A stretch of DNA of 64,000 bases from Altererythrobacter sp. H2 (lineage in GTDB: Bacteria > Pseudomonadota > Alphaproteobacteria > Sphingomonadales > Sphingomonadaceae): assembly GCF_035319885.1 (NCBI RefSeq), contig NZ_CP141285.1, forward strand, positions 992,001 to 1,056,000, given 5' to 3'. A model generated the notes under the pieces. That model ran no database searches. It saw only the letters and a list, made by a program, of their open reading frames with translations, and was not told the origin of the DNA. The translations under genes were made by a program, and so were the position numbers. Shown here one piece after another: positions 26,981 through 35,257 of the stretch; position 1 is the stretch's first letter; each line of letters starts with the position of its first letter.

Positions 26981-27661
26981 ATGCTTCCCCGCGAAACACT
27001 TGCCACGGCTGAGATACCCGGTGGCGGAACGTTGACTCTGGTCAGCCATGGCCGCGATTTCATCATCATGCTCGGCCGTGACGAGCTGATGGGCACGCGG
27101 ATGCAGTATTCCGAGGAACAGCTTGCCGTCCTCACCCTGGCCGAGCTGGAGGTTCCCGCCCCGAGGGTGCTGATCGGCGGCTACGGCATGGGCTTCACCT
27201 ACCGCGCCGCGCTGGAGCGGGTCGGGGCCGATGGCCGGGTGGTGGTAGCCGAGATCGTGCCCGAGATTCTGGACTGGGCGCAAGGGCCGCTGGCAGGCCT
27301 GACCGGCGCGGCCCTCGATGATCCGCGCGGATCGATCGTCCTGTGCGATGTCGCGGCGCTGATCGACGACGCCAACGACGGCACGACCGGCAAGTACCAC
27401 GCCATCCTTCTCGACGTCGACAACGGGCCGGACGGGATCGTGCGCGATGCCAACGACCGGCTCTATACCCGCACCGGGCTGGCCAAGGCGCGCGAGGCGC
27501 TGATGCCGGGCGGGATCCTGGCAATCTGGTCAGCCGCGCCCGATCACAAGTTCACCATGCGGCTGAAGCAGGCCGGGTTCGAGGTGACGGTGCGCGAAGT
27601 ACGCGCGCGGCCCAACAACAAGGGCCCGCGCCACACGATCTGGTTCGCGCGGAGGAGCTAG
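26981..27661 (+). CDS. Spermidine synthase-like SAM-fold protein
   Basis: 226 residues with a class I methyltransferase/spermidine-synthase Rossmann fold: VLIGGYGMGFTYRAAL supplies the nucleotide-binding glycines, VVVAEIVPEILDWA the acidic end of strand 2, and YHAILLDVDNGPDG the motif IV region. AREALMPGGILAIWSA is typical of SpeE-like proteins. The N-terminal domain is short, so true spermidine synthesis is uncertain. It is convergent with the DUF1993 gene. Confidence 0.72.
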   Translation: MLPRETLATAEIPGGGTLTLVSHGRDFIIMLGRDELMGTRMQYSEEQLAVLTLAELEVPAPRVLIGGYGMGFTYRAALERVGADGRVVVAEIVPEILDWAQGPLAGLTGAALDDPRGSIVLCDVAALIDDANDGTTGKYHAILLDVDNGPDGIVRDANDRLYTRTGLAKAREALMPGGILAIWSAAPDHKFTMRLKQAGFEVTVREVRARPNNKGPRHTIWFARRS

Positions 27662-27688
27662 CTTGCGGGCATCTGGGGGGGGCGTCCC

Positions 27689-28213
27689 TTAGCCTGCCTT
27701 GATCCGCACCCGGCCCATGAAGTCGCGCTTCCCCACTGGCACCCCTTTCATCCGCAGGATGTCGTAGGCGGTCGCACAGTGAAAATAGAAGTTCGGCTGG
27801 CTGAAGCTGAGCAGGAAGTTCTCGGCCGTAAAATCCAGCCCGCTGCCCTTGAATTCGAAGCGCATCGGCTGGCCCATGAAGCCCTCCATGTCTTCTTCGC
27901 TCAAGGCTTCCATGGCCGCCACTGCGCCCGCCAGCTTGTCGCGCAGGGCCGCGAAGGTGGCCGGCGGCGGGTTGAGGTCCGGCGAATAGACGCCCTGCCG
28001 GACACCCTCGATCGAACCTTGCGTGTGCTCAGCCACGCATTTCACCTGATAGGTGAAGGGCAGCATATCCTCGTGAATGCGCGCGGCGATCACCTCCGCT
28101 TCGCTGCAACCTGTCTGCTCACACCACTGCTCGGCCTTGTCGAGGAGGTGGTTTGCAGTCCCCAGCATCTGGAGCGCGCCGGGCACGTAGGCGGCATGGA
28201 GCGATAGCGGCAT
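27689..28213 (-). CDS. DUF1993 family protein
   Basis: 174 residues. MPLSLHAAYVPGALQMLGTANHLLDKAEQW and MLPFTYQVKCVAEHTQGS match the DUF1993 four-helix family (DinB-like fold). The ATG with GGGAAGGGAA upstream is preferred to a 58-residue longer frame. Function unknown. It is downstream of gcrA on the same strand and separated by a hairpin. Confidence 0.8.
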   Translation of the reverse strand: MPLSLHAAYVPGALQMLGTANHLLDKAEQWCEQTGCSEAEVIAARIHEDMLPFTYQVKCVAEHTQGSIEGVRQGVYSPDLNPPPATFAALRDKLAGAVAAMEALSEEDMEGFMGQPMRFEFKGSGLDFTAENFLLSFSQPNFYFHCATAYDILRMKGVPVGKRDFMGRVRIKAG

Positions 28214-28229
28214 AGTGGTATTCCCTTCC

Positions 28230-28272
28230 CTGGAAAACGCAAAGACCCGGCAGTCTTGCGACGGCCGGGCCC
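28230..28272 (-). terminator. Possible terminator of gcrA
   Basis: On the minus strand a stem of CCCGGC/GCCGGG with a 12-base loop is followed by TCTTTGCGTTTT. The stem is short (6 bp), so this is a weaker candidate than the other terminators here. Confidence 0.45.
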
Positions 28273-28287
28273 TGATAACCTGTTGGC

Positions 28288-28986
28288 TTAGCGGACCCGC
28301 GGGCCCCCGAACGGCAGTGGCGGGGGTGGGCGGCGCACGCCGCGCGGCAGCTGCGCCTGGTAGGCCCGGCCGCAATGTTCGACGCAATAGGGAAATCCCG
28401 GGTTCACCGCCACGCCGCAGAAGTGGAAATCGGGCTCGCCCGGATGGCCCATCGGCCAGCGGCAGACCTTGTCGCTGAGGTCGAGCAGACTGGTCTTGTC
28501 GGCGATTTCGGGGCTCGGTTTGGCCGGCACAAGCCGGCGCGGCGGGGCCGGCGGGATCGGGGCCTGCTGTTCGCCTGGCCCCTGGCGGAGGAAGCCGCCG
28601 GGGCCAACCGAGACGATGCGCGGCAAGTCCGATGAAGGGTTGGGCACAGGCTGCGAGGGAATGCCCGAGCTTGCGCTCGGCCGCTCGACCGGTTCTTCAC
28701 GCGGTTCCTGCACGGGCGGAGCGGGCGGCGGGGAGGCGGGTTTGGCCGCAACGACCGGCTTCTTCGGTGGTGCCTTGGCAACCGGTTTTTCCACCGGGGC
28801 GGCAGGCTTTTCCTTCTTGTCGTTCGGCTTGACCGGCGAAGGGCGCGCCTTCAGGCCAAGGCGGTGCGCCTTGCCGATCACCGCATTGCGGCTGACCCCG
28901 CCGAGTTCCTCAGCAATCTGGCTGGCGGTCGAGCCGCCTTCCCACATCGTCTTCAGCGTCGCGATCCGTTCGTCGGTCCAGCTCAT
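28288..28986 (-). CDS. gcrA: GcrA cell-cycle regulator
   Basis: 232 residues. MSWTDERIATLKTMWEGGSTASQIAEELGGVSRNAVIGKAHRLGL is the characteristic GcrA helix-turn-helix N terminus; the middle is a proline/lysine-rich linker and the C-terminal domain carries CRWPMGHPGEPDFHFCG and YCVEHCGRAYQ. GcrA binds the housekeeping sigma factor and reads GANTC methylation to control the alphaproteobacterial cell cycle. The linker is longer than in Caulobacter. Confidence 0.95.
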   Translation of the reverse strand: MSWTDERIATLKTMWEGGSTASQIAEELGGVSRNAVIGKAHRLGLKARPSPVKPNDKKEKPAAPVEKPVAKAPPKKPVVAAKPASPPPAPPVQEPREEPVERPSASSGIPSQPVPNPSSDLPRIVSVGPGGFLRQGPGEQQAPIPPAPPRRLVPAKPSPEIADKTSLLDLSDKVCRWPMGHPGEPDFHFCGVAVNPGFPYCVEHCGRAYQAQLPRGVRRPPPPLPFGGPRVR

Positions 28987-29065
28987 CGCAATCCAGTTTC
29001 CGTTCTCTTGGCGGCCACAAGGCCCCCGCTTGCCAGCAGCATGGCTTGGGCCTAGGCGCAGGGCC

Positions 29066-29956
29066 ATGGCCGATCAAGCACACACTCCGGGAAATACGGG
29101 CGTGTCCCGGGCGCAGACGAATACCGGGGCCGGGGTCCGGTTCCCACCCCCTGGCGAGCCTGTGTTCCACGGGCTCAACCGCATCGGGTTGTGGAGCCTC
29201 TATATGAAGGAGGTCCGCCGGTTTCTCAAGGTCCAGACGCAGACGATCTGGGCCCCGGCGGTCACAACGCTGCTGTTTCTGGTGATTTTCACCGTCGCGC
29301 TCGGGCGCGAAGGGCGTGAAGTGCTCGGCGTGCCGTTTTCGACCTTTGTCGCACCGGGCCTGATCGTGATGGGCATGATGCAAAATGCCTTCGCCAATTC
29401 CAGCTTCTCGCTCCTCGCAGGCAAGATCCAGGGCACGATCATCGACCTGCTGATGCCGCCTTTGTCGGAAGGCGAGCTGATGGCCGGGATCGTTGCCGCA
29501 GCTGTGACTCGCGCCATCCTGGTGGGTCTCGCCGTGGCCGCCGCCATGCTGCTCTGGCCGGGCGTGTCGCTGGCCATGGCGCACGTCTGGGCGGTGATCT
29601 GGTTCGGGCTGATGGGGTCCGTCATGCTGGCCCTGATCGGGCTGCTGACATCGGTCTGGGCGGAGAAGTTCGATCATAACGCCGCGATCACCAACTTCGT
29701 GGTAGCACCGCTCAGCCTGCTCTCAGGCACCTTCTACGTGATCGACAACCTTTCGCCGCTGTTCCAGGCGATCAGCCGGGCAAACCCGTTCTTCTACATC
29801 ATTTCGGGCTTTCGTTACGGGTTTCTGGGGCAGAGCGACATCGGCAACACCGACATGGCGGTGCTGAGCGGAGCCGTCGGCATCGGCTTGTTCAATGTGG
29901 TGCTGGCGGTGGTGACTTACCGCGTGCTCCGGTCCGGCTGGAAGCTGAAGAGCTGA
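29066..29956 (+). CDS. ABC-2 type transporter permease
   Basis: 296 residues, with a polar N-terminal stretch of about 45 residues and six hydrophobic segments. LKVQTQTIWAPAVTTLLFLVIFTVALG and the C-terminal ISRANPFFYIISGFRYGFLGQSD are typical of ABC-2 permeases of the NodJ/YadH kind. No ATP-binding subunit lies next to it, so its partner is encoded elsewhere or is lost. It is divergent from gcrA. Confidence 0.85.
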   Translation: MADQAHTPGNTGVSRAQTNTGAGVRFPPPGEPVFHGLNRIGLWSLYMKEVRRFLKVQTQTIWAPAVTTLLFLVIFTVALGREGREVLGVPFSTFVAPGLIVMGMMQNAFANSSFSLLAGKIQGTIIDLLMPPLSEGELMAGIVAAAVTRAILVGLAVAAAMLLWPGVSLAMAHVWAVIWFGLMGSVMLALIGLLTSVWAEKFDHNAAITNFVVAPLSLLSGTFYVIDNLSPLFQAISRANPFFYIISGFRYGFLGQSDIGNTDMAVLSGAVGIGLFNVVLAVVTYRVLRSGWKLKS

Positions 29957-29958
29957 AG

Positions 29959-30597
29959 GTGTCGCGCGCCAGCCATTCCACTACGCGGCTGGCACGCTAT
30001 GCTGCCGCGGCAATCGCTTTCGCTGCGCTGGCCGCGATGCTGCCGCCGCTCTTCAACGGTCTGGCCAGGGGCGAGACGCTGGCCGGGACAGTGTGGAGCC
30101 TGCTGCGCTTCTTCACCATTCTTACCAATCTGCTGGTTGGGCTGGTGTTCGCACGGCTCGCGTGGGGCGGCCGGGATGCGGTGCCGCCGTTGATCCAGGG
30201 CGGGGTCATGCTCGCCATCGTGCTGGTCGGGTTGGTCTACAACTTCGTGCTCGCTCCGATGCCGCAGCCGAACCTGTCGTCGGCCCTGGGGGACGACATG
30301 CATCACGTCTGGGTACCGCTGGCGGTGCCGCTGTGGTGGCTGGCCTTTGCCCCGCATCGGCGCCTTGGCTGGAGCGCGCCCTTCCTCTGGGCGCTCTACC
30401 CGATCGCCTATTCGGCCTATGTCCTGCTGCGCGCGGCGGGTGAGGCAGGGGGGACCCCGCTCCGCTATCCCTATCCGTTCATGGATGCCGAGGCGCTGGG
30501 CTGGGTCGGCGCGCTGACGAACATGGCGGCCATTGCCGCTGCTTTCGTGCTGGTCGGCTTGCTAGCCGTGCTGCTGGACCGCAAGCTACCGGGCTAG
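29959..30597 (+). CDS. Pr6Pr family membrane protein
   Basis: 212 residues with six hydrophobic segments. LRFFTILTNLLVGLVF and FALYPIAYSAYVLLR-like ALYPIAYSAYVLLRAA match the Pr6Pr (FAR-17a/AIG1-like) family. The GTG start lies two bases after the ABC permease stop. Function unknown. Its end overlaps the convergent hspQ by four bases. Confidence 0.75.
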   Translation: MSRASHSTTRLARYAAAAIAFAALAAMLPPLFNGLARGETLAGTVWSLLRFFTILTNLLVGLVFARLAWGGRDAVPPLIQGGVMLAIVLVGLVYNFVLAPMPQPNLSSALGDDMHHVWVPLAVPLWWLAFAPHRRLGWSAPFLWALYPIAYSAYVLLRAAGEAGGTPLRYPYPFMDAEALGWVGALTNMAAIAAAFVLVGLLAVLLDRKLPG

Positions 30598-30974
30598 TGG
30601 GTCAGCGCACGGCGCATCCGGTAGCGGCCGTTTTCGAACCGGTCGAACATTTCGGCAATTTGCGGATGATCAACTGGCCCTGCCTCAGAATCGCCAAGCA
30701 GGTTCTGCTGGCTGACATAAGCGACGTAGGACGATTCATCGTTTTCGGCCAGCAGGTGGTAGAACGGCTGCTCGCGCTTGGGCCGGATTTCCTCCGGGAT
30801 CGACTGGTACCATTCCTCGCTGTTGGCGAACACCGGGTCCACATCGAACACCACTCCGCGGAAATCGAACACGCGGTGACGGACCACGTCGCCAATGCCG
30901 AAACGCGCGCGCGCGTGGCGCGGCACGTCAATCGTGCGGCCGGCCTGGGCGGAATAGAACTGAGTGCGGTCCAT
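30594..30974 (-). CDS. hspQ: Heat shock protein HspQ / YccV-like
   Basis: 126 residues. RFGIGDVVRHRVFDFRGVVFDVDPVFANSEEWYQSIP and PFYHLLAENDESSYVAYVSQQNLLGD match HspQ, a hemimethylated-DNA-binding fold protein that promotes degradation by Lon/DnaA turnover in E. coli. The upstream in-frame extension (31 residues) has no family support. The gene stands alone. Confidence 0.92.
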   Translation of the reverse strand: MDRTQFYSAQAGRTIDVPRHARARFGIGDVVRHRVFDFRGVVFDVDPVFANSEEWYQSIPEEIRPKREQPFYHLLAENDESSYVAYVSQQNLLGDSEAGPVDHPQIAEMFDRFENGRYRMRRALTH

Positions 30975-31136
30975 GAGGAGAATATAGCCCCGCGCCGGTG
31001 CGAAACAAGCGCCGTTGCGACGAGCGCCCGTCTCACCAGACGGGCTGTGCCGATTCAGGCTTGGCAATCCCCCCGCTGTTCGCTAACCGCCGCGCTCTTT
31101 CGACCGGGCATTACCATACGCCCAGGCACGCTTCGC

Positions 31137-31228
<92 letters not shown>

Positions 31229-31365
31229 AGCTTGTTTCCCGAAGTGCCCATCCATCTCATGAACCGCTGAAAACCTAGCTTTTCAGGCCTAAAGCCGTCT
31301 CAAGCTGTCGCTTGCTAGGTCGCCAAATCTCACTTACTATGTGGGAGAAAACGTGGGAGTGTTGT

Positions 31366-32544
31366 ATGCCTAGGCTGGCAGCGACTTTTGTGAAATCTGT
31401 GTCCGCACCGGGCCGATACGGCGACGGGGAGGGTCTCTTCCTGCTCGTAGGGCCATCGAGCGGGAAAAGCTGGATGGTCAGGGTTCAGAAAGATGGTCGT
31501 CGTCGAGACATTGGGTTGGGAAGTGCATCGAAGGTTTCTCTGAAGCTGGCGCGCGAGCGGGCAGCGCTGGTGCGATCCCAAATCGAGGCTGGGATTGACC
31601 CCGTCAGCGAGCGGCGGAAGGCGGCGGGCGTCCCCACATTCCGGGAGGCCGCTGCAATCGTTCACGCCGAGCACAAGGCGGGATGGAAGAACGGAAAGCA
31701 TCAGGGTCAATGGTTGTCTTCGTTGGAGGCTCACGCCTTCCCGGCGTTTGGCGATCGATCGATCGCCCTGATCGAAACGGCGGATGTGCGAGATGCTCTG
31801 GTGCCGATCTGGTTGAGCAAACCGGAAACCGCGCGCCGAGTTCGCCAGCGCATTCGCACCATAATCGACTGGGCAGTGGCGAAGGGGTATCGTGAGCACG
31901 CTTTGGCCATGACCGTGATCGATAAGGCGCTTCCCAAGCAACGCGGCAAGGTCAAACACCACAAGGCCCTTCCCTATTCCGAGGTGCCCGCCTTCATGGC
32001 TGAACTGCGATCCAAGGAGACGCTGGGCCGTCTCGCGTTGGAAGCAGCTATTCTCACCGCCGCCCGTTCGGGCGAAGTGCGCAATGCCGCTTGGGGCGAG
32101 CTTGACCTCGATGCCGCCACATGGACGATCCCTGCCAGCCGCATGAAAGCGGGCCGGGATCATGTCGTGCCTCTTTCTGCGCAGGCCATTGCGCTCTTCG
32201 AGCGGCTGAAACCCTATCGGCGGGGTGACAGCGATCTGGTATTTCCGGGACAGAAGAGGGCAAAGCCCTTGTCCGACATGACATTGACCAAGGCGCTGCG
32301 GGACATGGGCCACGACGCGACCGCGCACGGCTTTCGATCCAGCTTCCGCGACTGGGTGGCGGAGCAGACTTCGTTTCCCAGCGATCTCGCCGAAGCAGCC
32401 TTGGCTCACGTCGTGAACGACAAGACGGTCGCTGCGTATCAACGGGGCACGATGCTCGAAAAGAGGCGCGAACTCATGTCGGCGTGGGCAAACTTTTGCG
32501 ACGGACAGAGGGTGAAGAACGTGATCCCGCTCCGGAAGAAGTGA
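31366..32544 (+). CDS. P4-type tyrosine integrase
   Basis: 392 residues. An N-terminal DUF4102 domain (KSVSAPGRYGDGEGLFLLV, with SWMVRVQKDGRRRDIGLG) is followed by the core-binding and catalytic domains. Catalytic residues are visible in TAARSGEVRNAAW (Arg), HGFRSSFRDWV (His-x-x-Arg), LAHVVNDKTVAAYQRG (His and the tyrosine nucleophile). GGGAG lies in front of the ATG. Proteins of this type integrate islands into tRNA 3' ends, in agreement with the adjacent tRNA-Ser. Confidence 0.93.
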   Translation: MPRLAATFVKSVSAPGRYGDGEGLFLLVGPSSGKSWMVRVQKDGRRRDIGLGSASKVSLKLARERAALVRSQIEAGIDPVSERRKAAGVPTFREAAAIVHAEHKAGWKNGKHQGQWLSSLEAHAFPAFGDRSIALIETADVRDALVPIWLSKPETARRVRQRIRTIIDWAVAKGYREHALAMTVIDKALPKQRGKVKHHKALPYSEVPAFMAELRSKETLGRLALEAAILTAARSGEVRNAAWGELDLDAATWTIPASRMKAGRDHVVPLSAQAIALFERLKPYRRGDSDLVFPGQKRAKPLSDMTLTKALRDMGHDATAHGFRSSFRDWVAEQTSFPSDLAEAALAHVVNDKTVAAYQRGTMLEKRRELMSAWANFCDGQRVKNVIPLRKK

Positions 32545-32823
32545 GGAACGGACCTGCTGGACGGTTTATGCCCCAAATCGACCGGCTAAGCTCGCCAGAG
32601 TGCGATCATGATAAATGTGCAGTGGCGGCCCGGCAGGTTTCCCAAAGGGTTCTGTGGGCCTCTCAATGAAACGACGTAACTCGATGGACGGGCAAAGCAA
32701 AAATATATCCTATTGATTTCTGCATCTTGGTCTCGGATCGCGGGCCATTTCCACGGCGCACCTTGTAGTCACACGACGGCGCTGTGTGTATCTAGACGGC
32801 CTTTCTTTTTCGTCAGAAGGGCC

Positions 32824-33021
32824 ATGACAATGCAGCCTCAGTTTCTCCGCGTGAACGAATTCTGTGACCGCTACGCAGTATCGCGGGCGACTTTCTATCG
32901 CCTGGTCAGCCGTGGAGAGATTGCGGTTTGCAAGGTTGGCAGCGCGACGCGGGTCCGTGCTTCAGACGCAGAAACTTGGGCACAGTCCCTCACCGACAGC
33001 CCGAGCAACGACATCGCCTGA
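32824..33021 (+). CDS. AlpA-like helix-turn-helix regulator
   Basis: 65 residues. FLRVNEFCDRYAVSRATFYRLVSRGEIAVCKVGSATRVRASD is a MerR/AlpA-type winged helix as found in phage excisionases and AlpA activators. Located 279 bases after the integrase, in a gap with no other supported gene. A longer in-frame start was rejected because the extra residues are not helix-turn-helix-like. Confidence 0.8.
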   Translation: MTMQPQFLRVNEFCDRYAVSRATFYRLVSRGEIAVCKVGSATRVRASDAETWAQSLTDSPSNDIA

Positions 33022-33039
33022 CCTTTTCAGACCCACGCG

Positions 33040-33196
33040 GACGGTCAAACGGTGGCGCGTGAAACTCTTCCGCCGTGAACCTGCGATACAGGCCCGGCAT
33101 GACCTGAAGCGTTTCAAGATGCTGATGGAGACAGGCGAAATTGCCACCTCCGAACGCAGACGCGCTGGCACTAACCAGAAGCAGGAGAACGGATGA
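33040..33196 (+). pseudogene. 3' remnant of a SRPBCC/cyclase-like gene
   Basis: The frame ending at 33196 gives a clean basic helical C terminus (from VKRWRVKLF through ARHDLKRFKMLMETGEIATS) that resembles the end of SRPBCC-family proteins which in sphingomonads often precede a zinc alcohol dehydrogenase. Upstream of about 33040 the frame loses this character and overlaps the AlpA-like gene, so the 5' part is missing. The stop overlaps the dehydrogenase start. Family call is tentative. Confidence 0.4.
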
Positions 33197-34365
33197 TGCG
33201 CGCCCTTACCTGGCACGGCACCCACGATATCCGCTGCGAGACCGTGGCGGATCCCGAGATCGTCAACCCTCGCGACGCGGTGCTCCGCGTAACCAGCACC
33301 GCCATCTGCGGGTCCGACCTCCATCTTTACGACGGTGTCATTCCGGGCATGTTGTCCGGCGACATTCCGGGCCATGAGTTCATGGGAGAGGTGGTCGATG
33401 TCGGTCCCGGGAGCATCCTCAAGAAGGGGCAGCGCGTGGTGGTGCCGTTCACCATCAGTTGCGGCGGCTGCTTCCACTGCAAGGTGCAGCAATATTCGGC
33501 CTGCGAGAACTCCAATCCGGCCGAGAAGCAGGATGCTTCGGCGGCGCTTTACGGCCATCCCATGGCCGGGCTGTTCGGTTACTCGCACCTGACCGGCGGA
33601 TACTCCGGTGGGCAGGCGGAATATGTCCGGGTGCCGTTCTCCGATATCGGCCCGATAGTCGTTCCCGATCACCTAGAAGATGACCAGGTCCTGTTCCTAT
33701 CGGACATTCTTCCGACCGGCTGGATGGCAGCCGAAAATGCCGGGATAGAGCCCGACGACACGGTGGCTGTCTGGGGCTGCGGGCCGGTCGGTCTGTTTGC
33801 CATCCAGTCGGCGCTGGCGATGGGTGCGGCCCGGGTGATCGCGATCGACCATTATCCCCACCGGCTCGAACTGGCGCGAAGCCTGGGCGCCGAGATCGTC
33901 AACTTCCGGGAAAGCGATGTTCGCGAGGCCTTGCTGGAAATGTCCGGCGGGATCGGCGTGGACGCAGTTATCGACGCGGTCGGCATGGAAGCCCACGGTT
34001 TCGCGATCGACAACATGCTCGATGTGGTGAAGCAGACGGTGGGCATGGGGGCGGACCGGGCGAGTGCGCTCAAGCAGGCGATCCTGGCAGTCCGGCCCGG
34101 CGGCCGGGTCTCCATTCCTGGCGTCTACGGCGGCATGACCGACAAGTTCCCGCTCGGCGCGCTGATGGAGAAAGGCCTGCAGGTCCGCACCGGGCAGACT
34201 CACGTCCAGCGATACACGCACCAGCTTCTGGCCATGATCGAGGACGGCACGCTGGATACCACGTTCCTGATCAGCCACACCCTGTCTCTGGCAGATGGGC
34301 CGGACGGCTATCGCAACTTCCACGATAACCAGAACGAATGGACCAAAGTCGTCCTCAAGCCGTGA
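33196..34365 (+). CDS. Zinc-dependent alcohol dehydrogenase
   Basis: 389 residues. Catalytic zinc ligands come from STAICGSDLHLYDG and GHEFMGEVVDVG; the structural-zinc region ISCGGCFHCKVQQYSACE holds four cysteines. The NAD-binding segment VAVWGCGPVGLFAIQSALAMGA follows. Length and the conserved HLYDG resemble the glutathione-independent formaldehyde dehydrogenase-like group. AGGAG sits before two in-frame ATGs (33193 and 33196). Actual substrate unknown. Confidence 0.88.
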   Translation: MRALTWHGTHDIRCETVADPEIVNPRDAVLRVTSTAICGSDLHLYDGVIPGMLSGDIPGHEFMGEVVDVGPGSILKKGQRVVVPFTISCGGCFHCKVQQYSACENSNPAEKQDASAALYGHPMAGLFGYSHLTGGYSGGQAEYVRVPFSDIGPIVVPDHLEDDQVLFLSDILPTGWMAAENAGIEPDDTVAVWGCGPVGLFAIQSALAMGAARVIAIDHYPHRLELARSLGAEIVNFRESDVREALLEMSGGIGVDAVIDAVGMEAHGFAIDNMLDVVKQTVGMGADRASALKQAILAVRPGGRVSIPGVYGGMTDKFPLGALMEKGLQVRTGQTHVQRYTHQLLAMIEDGTLDTTFLISHTLSLADGPDGYRNFHDNQNEWTKVVLKP

Positions 34366-34500
34366 TGGCGGACCGGGAGATCCGGTTCTGAGGTTGATGC
34401 ATGTTCGGCCCGCGGTGACGTGTCGTGTGGCTTGTGCGTCGTGTCGCAATCCGGCCCTTGAACTGATTCAGTTTAATACAGCGCACTGGAGGAAAGCGTG

Positions 34501-34791
34501 ATGTCCGACACGCCCGGCATCAATGACGATCAGGGTGGCGGCAGCCCCAGGAGGATCGACATGAGCACGTTCCGGATCACATTCAGCGACGATGGCTTCG
34601 GCGTGGGAAAATACCTCGAATACGAGAGCGTCAGCCCTTCTTCCGCTCTCAACTTTGTCCGCCGCGAACGTCTTGGACGCCGCGCCCATATCGCTTGCGA
34701 TGGCAAGGAGCTGGCTTCGATCACCTGCTGCAACCGGAGCGGGGACCTGTGGATAGTTGGCCCACCGCAAGGCCGGCAGCCCCAACAATGA
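34501..34791 (+). CDS. Hypothetical protein
   Basis: 96 residues. A polar N terminus is followed by a compact domain (FRITFSDDGFGVGKYLEYESVSPSSALNFV, then RRAHIACDGKELASITCC). GAGGAAAG stands in front of the start. I recognise no family. Start could also be the GTG at 34498 or the ATG at 34561. A strong terminator follows 64 bases after the stop. Confidence 0.65.
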   Translation: MSDTPGINDDQGGGSPRRIDMSTFRITFSDDGFGVGKYLEYESVSPSSALNFVRRERLGRRAHIACDGKELASITCCNRSGDLWIVGPPQGRQPQQ

Positions 34792-34854
34792 CCCGTTGAT
34801 CACGCCGCACGCGCGGGGCGGCCAATCCTCTCTCTCCCTTGGCTGATCCGTGTT

Positions 34855-34892
34855 CTGCCCAGCGGCACGCGGTGCCGCTGGGCAGCTTTTTT
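34855..34892 (+). terminator. Rho-independent terminator
   Basis: A 14-bp perfect stem (CTGCCCAGCGGCAC with GTGCCGCTGGGCAG) with a three-base loop is followed by CTTTTTTG. It terminates the preceding hypothetical gene. Confidence 0.93.
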
Positions 34893-34910
34893 GAACCACC
34901 CCCTCCGAAC

Positions 34911-34942
34911 AAAAAGCCGGCTGCGCTTATGCACAGCCGGCC
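34911..34942 (-). terminator. Terminator of the hemerythrin operon
   Basis: On the minus strand GCCGGCTG and CAGCCGGC form an eight-bp stem followed by TTTTTG. It lies about 25 bases beyond the stop of the small Gly/Asn-rich gene, back to back with the terminator on the other strand. Confidence 0.82.
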
Positions 34943-34966
34943 CGATCCTGAACCTGCTCCGGCGAT

Positions 34967-35257
34967 CTAGTTGTTGTCGCCGCTCCCGCCATTGGCGTTT
35001 CCGGCCCGGGCGGTATTGCGTTTTCCCAGACGACCCGCGCCGTGATAGCCCGGCTGCGATTGCCCGCCGTGATCGAGAAAGCCGCCGCCAACGTTGGCCT
35101 GCTCGTCTTTGCTCTTGCCAGTGTGGGGATTGGGATAAGGCGCGGCGGCATCGCTGCCGCCGGTCGCCCCGTCTCTTCCCTGATTGTTCACCCCGTCGGG
35201 CGCACCCTTGCGGGCCGAGTTTCGGGGCACCGCCTGAGTGGGCTTACCCGACGTCAC
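34967..35257 (-). CDS. Small Gly/Asn-rich disordered protein coupled to hemerythrin gene
   Basis: 96 residues with a GTG start inside the GTGTGA end of the hemerythrin gene, giving two bases of overlap with its stop. The composition is rich in Gly, Asn, Ala, Lys and polar residues and nearly free of hydrophobic residues. Segments such as DAAAPYPNPHTGKSKDEQANVGG and YHGAGRLGKRNTARAGN look like a disordered stress protein. A terminator directly after it supports it as the last gene of the operon. No known family was identified. Confidence 0.6.
   Translation of the reverse strand: MTSGKPTQAVPRNSARKGAPDGVNNQGRDGATGGSDAAAPYPNPHTGKSKDEQANVGGGFLDHGGQSQPGYHGAGRLGKRNTARAGNANGGSGDNN

Noticed and set aside
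24620-27400. A 926-codon open frame opposite pnp
   Set aside because: A shadow of pnp in GC-rich DNA; no start site or family similarity was seen.
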